64,000 nt of DNA, taken from Monocercomonoides exilis. Taxonomy: Eukaryota > Preaxostyla > Oxymonadida > Polymastigidae. Each line of letters begins with the position of its first letter. Position 1 is the stretch's first letter. The notes beneath the pieces were generated by a model. The model was not told the origin of the DNA. It saw nothing but the letters and a program-made list of their open reading frames with translations, and ran no database searches. Positions 11,364 to 23,600 of the stretch are shown here, in pieces. The position numbers and the translations under genes are program-made. The stretch spans positions 51,001 to 115,000 of the forward strand of contig LSRY02000045.1 in assembly GCA_001643675.2 (NCBI GenBank), read 5' to 3'.

Positions 11364-13443
11364 AGAACATTCTGATAAATGAAATGAACCGTCTTCAGTT
11401 GCTGAAAAGGGAGAGGAGGGAGGGGAGGGAGGGGAGGGAGATGAGGGAGATGAGGGAGATGAGGGAGATGAGGAAGAGGATGAGGAAGAGGAAGAGGAAG
11501 AAAAAGAGGAAGAGGAAGAGGAAGAGGAAGAGGAAGAAAAGAGGAAGAGGAAGAGGAAGAGGAAGAGGAAGAGGAAGAGGGAGAGGGAGAGGAAGAGGAA
11601 GAGGAAGAGGAAGAGGAAGAGGAAGAGGAAGAGGAAGAGGAAGAGGAAGAGGAAGAGGAAGAGGAAGAGGAAGAGGGAGAGGGAGAGGAAGAGGAAGAGG
11701 AAGAGGAAGAGGAAGAGGGAGAGGGAGAGGGAGAGGAAGAGGAAGAGGAAGAGGAAGAGGGAGAGGGAGAGGAAGAGGGAGAGGGAGAGGAAGAGGGAGA
11801 GGAAGAGGAAGAGGGAGAGGGAGAGGAAGAGGAAGAAGATGAAGAAGTGTGAGGCGGTTCAGAAGAAGAAGAGAAAAAAGATAAAGAAATAAGATCTTTT
11901 TGTGTGGATGGTAAAGTTTGGTGAAGTTGCAATGAAGAAGAGGAAGGTGAAGGGGAACAAGAAGAGGAGGAGGAGGATACAGAAGAAGATGATGAAGTAA
12001 TAAATGAATAATTAGGAATAGAATTAAAAGAAGGAGGAGGAGAAGAAGAAGAAGAGGAAGAAAAGGATAATGAGGAAGAGGAAGAGGAAGATGATGATAA
12101 CAGAGGCAAAGGAGGAAGTGCAGAAGTTGATGATGCTTGGATAGAAGTTGAAGTTGAAACATCTTCTGCAGCCGGTGATGAGGAAGGAGACAGAGAAGAA
12201 GGCTGAGCTGAAGTTGTTGTTGCTGAGGAAGCTGATGCAAAAGGAGAGGATGAGGAGGAAGAAGAATTGATCTCATTTTTCAATGAAGAAGTGTTCGCAT
12301 GAGAATGATATGATACATTGGAAAGATCACTTTCAGAGTTAATATTGCTCACGTTAGGCGGAGGAAATGAGCGATCAACTGAAGCAGATAATGATGAGGA
12401 GAAGATAAGTGGTGTTCCAAGTGAAGAAGAAGAGGAAGAAGATAAAAAAGGACAAGATGAAGAGGAAGTGGAAGAAGATGAATTGCGTTCAAGGGATGCG
12501 GGGAAAGGGGATGAAGATGGGGGAGAAGAGACATCGGGTACGGAAATGATGTGGAAAGAGGAGATGTTGGTGAAGGAGTTGGGTGAGGAAGAAGAAGAGG
12601 AGCAATGCAATGAAGAAGATAACAATGGCTGAGAAGGATTTGAAGCCGAAGAGTTATTATCATTTGATGATGACGGAAAGTTTGACATCATTGATTGATC
12701 AGTATTATTCTTCAATTGTGGCAATGTTGAATGAATGAATGAAGAACTCGACGTGAATGAAGAAAATGAGCTTGTTGATGTATTTCCCAGTGGAGATGCA
12801 ACTGATGAAACTGGAACAGAAAAGGAAGGAGACGAGATATTTTTTGTTGAAAGATTATTGAACAAATTGGTCGGTTTTGTCTCTGTTTGAGAAAACTCAT
12901 GAAAAAGTGATGATGTTGATGGCAAAGGAAGAGAAGCACTTGATGAAGAATGCGCTAAAGAGGAAGAAGTGTTCATTGAAGAAATAGGAGCAAAGGAGGA
13001 TAAATGAAATGTGTTGAAAGGAGAGTCAGGTGAAATAGAAGGTGGAGATGAGAAAGGAGAAGGAAATGAAGACAATGATGAAGAAGACGATTGTGCATGA
13101 AGAGGGAGAAATGAAAATGCTTCTTTTCTTTTATCTTCTTCTTCATATCTCCTGCTCGATGATGTGTCGCTTTCTTCATCAAAACTGAGCAAGAATTCCT
13201 TACTGAAATTTTCATTTATTTCACTTCTTCTAAATGTATTTTCTTTCGGAAGCAGTTTCCTTTTTCTTTGTTGAATCCAATTAGCATCATCATATAAGGA
13301 TATTTCTATATTGTATCCGTATTCATTTCGTAATTCCTTTTGTGTATAATTTTCTGTTAATGCAATAATCATCTTATTCTTGATGGGAGCAGAAGCATCA
13401 TTGAACGCAAACTTCAATTCTTTCACAAGACACGTGAGAGGTG
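11360..13443 (-). CDS. N-terminal and poly-Ser part of the element copy 1 protein
   Basis: The first about 70 codons (from about 13.43 kb) align with exon 2 and the start of exon 3 of the copy 2 gene: a K-x-I-x-A-L pattern, an E-L-x-x-x-x-G-x-x-I stretch and an S/G-L-Y block. More than 500 residues of Ser with Pro, Thr and Phe follow, encoded by hexamer repeats. Near the end the frame turns into Pro/Leu and Pro/His repeats, as expected when a serine-coding repeat slips by one base, and stops just inside the start of the protease frame. The acceptor at 13444-13445 would join exon 1 (13554-13737) in phase 1. Confidence 0.6.
11400..11840. repeat. Hexanucleotide microsatellite (GAGGAA/GAGGGA)n
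   Basis: About 440 bp of purine hexamers with few interruptions. On the minus strand it codes for Ser/Pro; the plus-strand Arg/Gly reading is only a shadow. Its length makes replication slippage and assembly error likely. Confidence 0.95.
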
Positions 13444-13553
13444 CTTCAAAGAAGGTTTCGAAAGAAAGATAAATTTATAAATTAGGAAAAAAATGTTAGC
13501 ACAAAGGAAAATGATGGAAAAAAATTTAGAATCATTTCAATAAAAAAACAAAC

Positions 13554-13737
13554 AAAGAGGTGATTTCATGTAATCAAAACAAAGCAATTTGCCTAAATCG
13601 TTTTCATTCACGAACTTCGTAAACACAAGCAAGGCTCTATCGTATGGCATATTGCGAAGCAATTCTTCGATGCTGTCAACGTCTGCTTTAATTGACTTCC
13701 TGCTCATTCCATGATGTTTTCTTCCAGTATTGAACAT
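13554..13737 (-). CDS. Candidate first exon of the element copy 1 gene
   Basis: A short frame from ATG 13737 contains an A-D-V-D-S block resembling N-D-V-D-S in exon 1 of copy 2 (about 20.69 kb). A GTTTGT donor at 13553 (minus strand) matches the donor type used in copy 2. With the acceptor at 13444 this gives a 110-nt intron in phase 1. The exon-intron model is inferred. Confidence 0.45.
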
Positions 13738-13904
13738 AGAAAAATATCTTTTCTTCAATTTTATCAGCAAGAAATAAATATTGATTGAAGATAGTTAAAA
13801 ATAATGAAAATACAAAATTATGAAATTTCAAATAATGAATTCAGTGCTGTTCTTAACCTCTTTCACTCAGATGAATAGAAAATGAAAACAGGAAAAAATG
13901 TTTT

Positions 13905-14050
13905 TAAGTGATTTTTGATCAGAAATATACAAATAACTTGTGCATTTTGCGCGATCCAAAAAACTTTATTTTCCTATTCTAATTTGTATTTTTGATCAAA
14001 TTGTGCTGAACAAAACAAAAACAATTCATGCCCAAATTGCCATGATCTTT
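13905..14050 (-). repeat. Right terminal inverted repeat of element copy 1
   Basis: Read inward it begins AAAGATCATGGCAATTTGGG and later has CGCAAAATGCACAAG, matching the left arm in motif order but with many substitutions. Confidence 0.6.
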
Positions 14051-14271
14051 GAAAATAAAAAAAAAATTTCCAAACATGAATATTCGTTATTTATTCTTTA
14101 TTATTAATGAAAAAAAATAAAACTTGCACACTCAGACTAAAATTTGAAGTTCAAACTGATTTAAACATTCATTTCTTGAAATTGTGTCATTTTGGAAACT
14201 TTCATTCGGAAAAGTTCTTGAAGAAGTTGATAAAGAACTGACTGAAAGAATCGTAAACATTTGAACAAGAA

Positions 14272-17220
14272 TTGGGGCTTGAAACTGCTGAGCAAATCAA
14301 TGCAAAATTCGAAGACGATATTGTGAATATTTTTTTGTCAGAACTGATAAACAAGAAATGTCATTATTCAAGGAAAAAATACAGGAGAACAGAAGAAGTT
14401 CAAATCAGAATTAACGATACAAATATTTCTCTCATCAGTGATCCTCTTTCGGATGCGTTGAACAGAATATTTTCAATGATATCTGGAGAAACAACACTTG
14501 AGACATTGGAAATGGAAGGATTCCGCCTTGCAGAAAAGGAAAATGCATCATCAGCCACAACACTTCCTGGAAAGACTAACCTGTTTGCTCCGCTGCAGTA
14601 TTCAACCAACAACATACTGCAAAACGACAAGATGGGGGCTGATGCAGACAACTCTGAACATTCCGAGCAAATTGGCAATGCCGAACATGAAAAAATGCCT
14701 CCACATATCTGGAATTAGTTATCAAGAAGCCGTGCTTTTCTAAAGAAAACGATATAAGTTGTGGATTCCTTGCGGAGCGTCACATAATTTGTGGAAGAGC
14801 TTAACCGACGTTTTATTTTTTCAATCTTCTGTTCAAATCCAATCCTGTTAAAGTGTGTGACGAGCAGAGTTGGCGGTGCATTCATACATTCATCATTGCA
14901 ACCTGCCCAATTTGCACGTTTCACAACTGTACGAGTCGCTATTTCTTAAACAGGGAGAAGGAAGTGATGGTGCTTCACATTCACACCATTCATCTGTGTT
15001 TAATGGTGGGGCAGGATGGAATGATGAAAGAAGGGAAATATCAGTATTTGAAAAGCAGTCACGTCAAAGATTATCAATTCGGCTGGGAGGCTCAAAACTC
15101 CTGCAATTCTTTCCTTTTAAAAATCATTTTCTATTCAGTGGATGAGACATGCCTCATCAACGCAAACAACAGAAAAGCTTTCTTTGATTGGCTCTCCTCC
15201 GAACAGCACATCTCTGTCGCTGAGTACACCACCAAATCCATTGGAGCATATTTCCCATCATCAGATTTCGCACAAGAACCAGTTTTCCTTCTCTCAAAAC
15301 AGACAATCAACGTTTGCCTCGCTCTTTTCTGACCAATACGTCATCGAAACAGGCTATGCACCATCAACTTGAGCATTTTCGTTTACGACTTTTGCTTTTT
15401 ACACTCTCATTCAGTCTGCAGCTCCAATGTTTTTTCAGTCGACTGGACAGCAGATACCATTTCACCGATCGGCTTCTCTTTCTGTGTTTTTTTCATTAAC
15501 AACATCACGAAGCACAACAGCCTCGTTTTTTCGCCAGTCCTTTGGGCATTCTCGAAACGGCTCCTTCTCTTTCCGTGCATGTGGCAGGTTCAACCACAGA
15601 TCGTTTTCATCTGTCAGCTCGCATCAGCCTGTTCGTGCATTGACACACGAGCAGAATACTATTTTCTTTTTAAAGAACAAGCAGCTCAAGTTTGACGTGG
15701 TGGAGTTACGAGTAACTCCCGATCCAACATCTCCTCTTCAGTCCGTTCCAGATGACCAGCCATATGTGTGCAGCTTTTGCGAAATGAGGTTTGTGTTAGT
15801 TGTGTCGCTTCCAACACACATCCACCAGGCATACTCGAAGATGGACATGACGGAGCTGATAAAGCAGCTTTTCGAAGCGGAGAGAGAGTATCTGCTCAGA
15901 GGAATGAAGAAGATAACAATGTTGGAGAAGTTGCTGCACATTGTTTTGCACATCTTCAATTCGTATGAACTGTCTACGCTGAAGTCAACAGAAAACATCC
16001 ATTCTCAACAAGTGATCCAACAACAGCAAAGACAACAACAACAATTCAGTTCATTTGGAGCAAGCGCATCTGCGTCACAGCCTTATTCCCTCGATTTGCT
16101 GTCTGAGAAGAAGATTCCATTTAGTTTCAGAGGAGATGCGAAGAAGCGTTAAGGAGATGAAATTAGCCTAATCGAATTCAACAGAATGGGCGGTGGTCTT
16201 TCACATTCTGGTGGCTCAACGTCTTCAATTGCAACAGTCTCATCAGAGTCAATAACAGTTTCGTCAACCAACACGTACACCTCTGCCTTTGTTGACTCTG
16301 TTTCCTCATCTTCAACTTCTGAGCTCTAAAACTATAGATATTCTCCATTATCTACTGAATCTTCTCTGCCTTCCTCAATTATGACATTCATGCAACCTTC
16401 TTCTTTATCATATTCAACTTCTTCTATGAGTGAATATGGACCAGTGTCACACTACAGCATTTTCCGCTCAATCGGAGCAATTTCGCGGAATGTGCTTTCA
16501 CTCGACAAGATTTCAATGGGAATTGCGCGATCAGGTTCTGTTCTGATCCAACCGCCACCCGAGCCGCTGATTGCAAACCTTGTCACTTTATTTTATACAT
16601 CGTTAGTCAGCTCGTCAGTTGTGCTTTCGTTCACCTCTGTCATTCTTGAGTTCTTTGTTCAGCTTTTGTAGTGGCGGACTGCCTTTGCGAATCGACTTGA
16701 TGCTGAACTTTGTTATCTGATAATAAAAATTGTTGAATCGCTGACTTAGACGACTCAAAGCGTGGATGTTTCAGCGGAAAAAATCGATAAAATGCGTAGA
16801 CTTTCATCTGAGTTTTCAGACTTTCTCGTCAGAAGAATCGATTTTCAGATAAAGTTTAATGATGTGAACGAAGAGATCACTCAGATTGTGAAATATCAAC
16901 CAGAAGGCAACGAGAAGATTTTGTCACTTCTGAATGAGTCGACGGAATCGTACAGCGCTTTGGAGAAGACTCATGCAGAATTTTTGGTGGAGCTGGAAAC
17001 GAAGAAGAGTCAGCTTGTGGAATATCTCTTGCACAACCAAGAGGACTTTGTGTCCGGTCTATCAGTTTTGGTGGAAGGTGCGTCTTCGGCTCTTGCTCTG
17101 CTGAATGATCCAGAGAGAGACACAGATATGCAGACAGAGACTGCCCAGCGTTATTTTGACCATGTGAAGGAGAAGAAAGCAAAGCAGCGGGAGCTCAACA
17201 GGGATGAGGTGCTTTTGTGA
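14272..17220 (+). CDS. Unassigned host gene with several TAA/TAG sense codons
   Basis: Segment one (14272-14928) runs through TAG 14716-14718, TAA 14755-14757 and TAA 14785-14787. A 25-nt GTACGA...AAACAG segment (14929-14953) then joins it in phase 0 to the next frame. The last segment (open from 15373 to TGA 17218-17220) passes TAA 16150-16152, TAA 16327-16329, TAG 16669-16671 and TAG 16747-16749 without a TGA. Its middle is Ser/Phe/Gly-rich with a CxxC...HxH motif near 15.77-15.82 kb, and its end is a charged coiled coil (16.76-17.22 kb). The Phe/Gly/Ser content and coiled-coil tail recall nucleoporins, but this is weak. The frame between 15.1 and 15.37 kb is unresolved. TGA TGA at the end marks termination. 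Confidence 0.6.
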
Positions 17221-18479
17221 TGAAATTGAAAACTTTTCGACAATTGAACGATTTGGATGGGGAATTACATTATGAACGAAACCTGTTTGTTCTCATTGAT
17301 GATAAATGAAGGTTTGTAACGAAAAAATGAGATGATCCTGTTGCGGAAAAAAAAACTTGTCAGAGGAGAAAGAGCCTAAAAACAATCTCCTCATCATCAA
17401 GCAATAATTAAATGCAAACTATTAATGTCCATCACAGTGTGCTCTTTTTGAAAAGTTATTTATTCTCGATGAGCCTGAATTATCAAATTGATTCTCAAGA
17501 CTCTTTTGTCGTAAATATTTTTCTCTCCACCCCTCCTTACTATTTTAAAAAAATAATTTTAAAACAGAAAAAAATTTTTGAGTGATATTAAAATATCTGT
17601 TTTCAATAATAAAAATGAACTTTTTGAAAGAAAATTCCAATACCATCATCATTTTACCAAATCTTTCTTCAGAGATTAAGATATTGGAAATAATTTTTTT
17701 AGATTATTTGTTTTATTTTGTCATAAAGTTTTCAATAAGAATAGCTAGCTTTCATTTTTTTAAGATGCAATGGTAAATACCACATTAATCAAGAAATTTC
17801 ATTTCATTTCCAATAAAAATGCAAGTGGAATCTATTTCAAAATAGGAGTGAAGTGAAGAAAATGTGAACAAAAAATTGTCATATAAAAATATCGTTTTTA
17901 ATCGAAAAATATTTTTTGCACGATATTATGCCAATTAAGAGACCAATATCAATAAACTGAATATATTTTCATAATTGTACTTGTTAAAGAAACGATTGTC
18001 ACGATATGTTTTAGAATTATTCTCAAAAACAAAAACACATCATTTAACATTTTCTAACAAATAACATTTTAATGAATATTATCAATAAAAATCTCTATTA
18101 ACAAAATCAAAATTTGAAGATATGAAAACAAAGTTTTTTTTAGAAATTCTTCAACAACCCATTTTTGATTATTCTCAATGTGAGTTGTTCATTAGTTAAA
18201 GATTTTGGAATGAAGTTCACAACTGAAGAGTTATTTTGATATTTCGTTTACACAATTATAAAAGTTTTCAAATGCTAATGCGAAAAAATGCTATCCGGAT
18301 TTTTATTAACAACCTTTTAAAATTACATTGTTTAACAAAATTTTCTGCAAGATTTTTCGAAAGAATAATTTTAAAAACGTGTGGATTGATTTTTTTATTG
18401 TCATGATTAACATTGATTTTTTGTGAATAAAGAAAGATTATCCAAAAGTTTTCTTTATTTACATCATCTTTTTCAAATT
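17221..18479. other. AT-rich intergenic stretch
   Basis: No supported gene, repeat or structured element was seen. A/T homopolymer runs dominate. Confidence 0.55.
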
Positions 18480-19724
18480 TGTTTCAATATTTCATAGTGA
18501 ACAAACTGTCATTTGTTGTGCTATCCTACACAACTTCAACAGTCCTGACACTTCTCTTTATGCCTTCAACGCTTCTTTTAACTATCAAACACGATTTTTA
18601 TCAAATTGTCTTGTAAAATATAATGGATCTGAATCTCACAGAGAGAAATTAAGTAGATTATCCTTTACTGATTTGAATAGAAATCTCTTCGAATGGTGCG
18701 AATGGAACGATTCAACTGGTGGTAGTGATCATAGTGGTGCGCTTTATGTTTCTTGTACAAATGCCAATCTCACAATCATTTCTTTTTAATTCAATAATTG
18801 GTTAACCGAAGATCATGGAGGAGCGTTGTGCTGAAATTGTTTGTTGAATATTGATATGATAAAATCCAATATTTCAAATTATTTGCTGCTCATGGAGGAG
18901 CAGTCCATACTACAAATCCACAGCAAAATTCTGCTTATTACCATTCAGAAAACAAAGTCGAAAATTGTTCTATCACAAATTGGTGTGGAACTGGTTTGTA
19001 TTTTTATATTGGTGCTTTTCCATCAAACAGTCAATTCCTGTTAACAAAATGCCAGTATATTTCAAATTCTGGTGGTAATTCTGCTGGTTCTCTCACATTT
19101 CCAAGTCCACCAGGAAACGATCCAAATCAATTTTTTGTTAATGAGTACCAATTCATAAACAACAAATTGACAAGTTCAACATCAACTCTTGGCGGGGCAG
19201 GTATTTATTTGTACGTCACTTATTCCTGGATGAGCGGAAATAAATTCATCACATTCTGTTTTTTCGATGGCAACACTGCAGCCAATGGCAGAGGAAATGA
19301 CGTGTTCTTCAGTGGAAGCAGTATCACCCAATCTCCATTCGAGAATTGTGGCTCAACAACTCCAACAAAAAGAGTGTATAATAATGGACAAGATGATAAC
19401 GCTGTGTATAATGGCTGGCTCCCCCTCATTGCCCAGAACAAAATCGTTGCCAGCAATGGAACTGATGCCGATGCCTGTGGCAGACCCCAACAAACCCCAT
19501 GCGCCACCATCGAGTATGCCCTCACCGGCTTCATTTCCCTTCTGCAAGATGCCTTCCTCACACTTCTCACCTCAACGTTTGTTCCTCTTCAAACACCAAC
19601 CTTCCGTTCCACAAATGCGAAAATCACAGAAAACGGAAAAATTCCTCAATTGCATCCAGTGCAACAAAATGACAACATTTTCAATCATCATGTTAATTTA
19701 TTTCTTTTCCATCATCGCACATAA
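18480..19724 (+). pseudogene. Beta-helix surface-type protein, broken
   Basis: The sequence repeats short degenerate units with G-G-A and N-N/C-x-F patterns typical of right-handed beta-helix repeats (an HGGA motif occurs twice), then a GRGNDVFFSG block and the family cassette with D-A-D-A-C-G and P-C-A-T. TAA at about 18.79 kb lies in frame and fits Gln (SF-TAA-FNN). TGA at about 18.83 kb and a frame shift near 18.88 kb break the frame, so I call it a pseudogene. Related intact or partial copies are at 2.3, 41, 54 and 61.4 kb. Proteins of this type are usually predicted to be secreted or surface-exposed; no signal peptide was identified. Confidence 0.6.
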
Positions 19725-20178
19725 CCTCTTCACTCAAACGAAAAAAATGTATTATATGTTCAGTATATAATTATTAAAGATATTTTGTACGAATATTTTT
19801 TGAATTATTGAAATGATTGAACCATTTAGCACATGAAATAGAACAGACTTTTTTTTTCACAATTTCAAAAATCAAACACTATGAAGTTATTATTTTCATT
19901 TCAAATGACAACTTGCACACGCTAGCATTTTAATATCATTTTTGTTTAAAATCAACTAGTTTCCAGCTGTAATATTAATTCATTTGATAAAGATAAAAAA
20001 ACCTTTTTCTCAAATAAATTTTCTCTTAGATAATTAATTTATTACCAAACAGAATTTTTGAGAATAAAATAAACATCAACATATGATAATAATTTTTTAC
20101 ATCTGCAATAAATTAACATTTTAAATTGAAAATTAATATAAAACAAAATTTAATATTTTCTTAATATCAAATATGTCG

Positions 20179-20455
20179 AAAGATCATGGGCGTTTTGGTC
20201 ATTTTATTTTTTTGCTTAAAACAGCATAAAATGATATTTTCAGCTTGTAAAGAACAGAAAAAGTGACTTTCAATGTTGACCAAAATGCACAAATAATTTG
20301 GTTTTATTATGATCATTAATTTTGGGAATGTGATATTTGTTTGAATATTATTCATTTAATTTGTGAATATTATTGCTTTAATAATGCTTTCTAGTCATCA
20401 GAAAATAGTTTTGTAATTTTAATCGTTCAATATGAGGTTAAAAAAAATTCTGAAA
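20179..20455 (+). repeat. Left terminal inverted repeat of element copy 2
   Basis: Matches the reverse complement of 25485-25760 over most of its length. Identity fades beyond about 20455. Confidence 0.85.
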
Positions 20456-20606
20456 CATATATTTCTTATTTGAGCAAAAATATTGATATTTGGTTTTGTT
20501 TATCGAAATTTTTATATTGAAAGTGCAATTAAAACAATAATTGTTGAGCTGTTAAACTTTTATTAATTGATAATAATTCCATAATAAATTGAAAAAAATC
20601 ACAAAT

Positions 20607-23600
20607 ATGTCCTTTTCTAAACAAGAGTCAACTCTAAATTCACGATGCAACGTTCTGTGGAAAGAAATACAACGCATCGGTGGAAATGACGTTGATTCAT
20701 TGCTCGTCTATTTGTTTTACAACTACAGAAAATCATCTGCAGTTATAAATGATTTACTGAAATCCTTGAATGGTATCGACTTCATAATTTTTTGATTGAT
20801 AATAACTTATATTTTTCTCTTGAAATATTAATTTTTAATTAATATTTGTTATTTTGTTATTAAAAAAACTTAGAATATTACGAAATACTTCTGAAAGATC
20901 TCTCAGTTGTGTACAAGCATGCACAATTGCACACGCAAACGATGATCCTACAAGCACTCAGCCGCAACGCATCATTATCTGAACTTCTGGACTATGGATT
21001 TGACATCACTGAAGGAAAATATAATTATGCAAAACAAACTCTAACAAAAAACCAAGGATTTTTAATACCAGCACAATTGCCTCACCCACCATCATGTAAA
21101 AGTGGTTTGTATTAAATTTTATAATGATTTCTTTTTTTACTATTTTTTTATTTTTTCAATTATTTTTTTTTTATTTTTTTTTTTAAGGTCTTTATGAACA
21201 AGATTGGGAAAAGGGCAACAATTGGATGTTGGCCCATTCCACAGAAGCATCAACGTCATTGCAATCAGCCAAGAAAAGATCAAAAAAGGTTCCAGATTAC
21301 GCACAGTTCATTGAGGAATCTGCATGGGATAATATTATCATTACAGAAAAAAATAATTCTCACAATATACAATCTTCTCCATCAGAAAAATTATGCCAAC
21401 AAAATAAAAAATCAAATATTATATCAGAAAAAAAATCTTCTCCATCTCATGCAGTTAACGATCCTATTAACACTCCACTTCGAGCTGAAAGATGGACTAC
21501 AAAAATCAAACAAAATAATACACTTCATTACCGTCGAACTTCTCCATCACCAATACCATTTCATAAACAAGTTAAACAAAAATCTCCCATTTCATCATCA
21601 TCTTCTTCCTCTCCTTCTTCTTCTTCTTCTTCCTCCTCCTCCTCCTCCTCCTCATCTTCATTTTCATCATCATCTTCATTTTCATCATCATCTTCGTCAT
21701 CATCATCTCCTTCTCCCTCTCCCTCTCCTTCTCCTTCTCCCTCTCCCTCTCCCTCTCCCTCTCCTTCTCCTTCTCCTTCTCCTTCTTCCTCTTCCTCTTC
21801 ATCATCATCTTCATCTTCATCTTCTTCCTCTTCCTCTTCTTCCTTTTCGATCAAAGTGAAAAGAAAAGATACAATCAATACTTCTCCAGAAGACAAAGCA
21901 ACTTCATCTTTTCGCAACGAAAATATGTGGGTTAGCGGCCAACTTATGGAATATGTCACCTCACCCACTCTTATTCCTCCTCATGCGTTCCAAAATCTAG
22001 TCTCATCTTTCACAAAAGAGAGCAACATTTCAACACAACAACAAAAGTCACAGTTTATTACAAGAGATAATTCAACAAATTTTGATCCGTTTATTTCTTC
22101 TTCATCCAAATCAACGGCTAATGTTTTAAAATTCACACCAAATACTCCATTAAAAACAGTAAAAGGGTTGGCAAATCTTGGAAACACATGTTACTTGGCA
22201 TCTCTTCTGCAATGCTGGTCCTCGATCTGCAGTTCAAAACCAACGATCTTCACAAAAACACATTCAAATAAGACATTATCTTCTCGAATGATGAGTATTT
22301 GCAATCAAATCCTCAAAGATGGAACAAAAGTGCATTCATGGATCCCATCAGTTGTTAGCAAATGGGAAGACTTTTGCGGATATGGAAGCAAACAGCAGCA
22401 GAATGTTTCAGAAGCTTTCGAAAATCTTCATAAATTGTTTGAAAAAGACGGATTATTAAAACAAGATAGTTTCAATCCAGTTATAATTTCACATATGAAA
22501 TGCGTGAAATGTCAAAAACTCACATCACATATCGACAACATCAACAATAGCATAATCATCAATTCTTCATCTACTCACAATGGTTTATCTTCTTTGTTTT
22601 CAACTGAAATACTGGATGGAAAAAATAGTGTATATTGTGAAGAGTGCAAAGAAAAATGCTGTACTGCTTGTTGGGAGGAAATGATTTCATTTCCAGAAGT
22701 ACTAGCCCTCTCCCATGAATGTGCTGATTCTGCTAGTTCTCCACCTTCTCGAACACTTCTTATCGAGACTGATATGTCGAATAAACGTTCATTTTGCAAA
22801 GGATTTGCAAATGAAAATAAAACTTCATTTTACAAAAAAAATAAAGAAACAACATTCTATCACTTAATTGGACAAATCCTTCATAAACAGTTTGATAATA
22901 GCAATGGTCATTACATAGCCGTTGTGGAAAGAAATAAAGGAATGAAAAAGATGTGGATCACCTGTAACGATGATGATATTGATGTATTTGACAGTGATAA
23001 ATGGTCAAAGTCATGGAAAGATCTCTTTTCTCAGGGCTATATTCCTTCTTTATCATTCTACGTGAAAGAGAAATCACAATCAACTCAACCAAGTGTCCAA
23101 TTTGGTGGTCACTCTTCTTCATCTTCCTCTTCACAATCCAAAAATATCAACAATTCGTCCACAGAAACAACTCCCCCGTCGTCGTTCATCACACCACCTC
23201 ATCGAACAACTTCCATTCCTCCACTCTCTTCGTCTATTTCAACAAGTTATGGATTAGAAGCACTTAAAGAAAAAAGAAAGAAAACGGGCATCTTTTCTCC
23301 CAACGAAAAGAGATTAATCTTCAAGCCAAAAACGAAATTATGGAAAGAGTTTTCAGAAGAAACAAACATCAAAGTTTCTCTGTCACATTTCTACAAACTC
23401 ACCACCAATTTCTCCAAAGCGAAAAGACGAACGGATCTCTGCGGCATGTGTGAGAAGTTGAACTATCTGGAAAACAAATTGAAGTCATCGCAAAACAAAA
23501 ATGGACTGTCTGAAGCAGAGTTCCATTCACTTAAATTACTTCGACAACATCGTCTTGTTGCAGAAATGCAACGAAAACATTATCAATCAACTGTCGACAA

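Larger units (their letters stand above)
9589..14050. mobile_element. USP-encoding TIR element, copy 1
   Basis: Both ends begin, read inward, with AAAGATCATGGC, and both carry a CAAAATGCACAA block about 105-110 bp inside. The same terminal signature bounds copy 2 (20179-25760) and a solo terminus at 25787-25928. The arms are more divergent from each other than those of copy 2. The interior holds a protein with a USP-type protease region and a long poly-Ser region on the minus strand, but lacks the transposase-like domain of copy 2, so it is probably non-autonomous. No target duplication was identified. Confidence 0.7.

Noticed and set aside
11384-11842. Long plus-strand Arg/Gly repeat frame
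   Set aside because: It is the complement of the Ser-coding microsatellite of the minus-strand element protein.
11395-12276. Leu/Pro repeat frame on the minus strand
   Set aside because: Frame-shifted reading of the same Ser-coding repeat.
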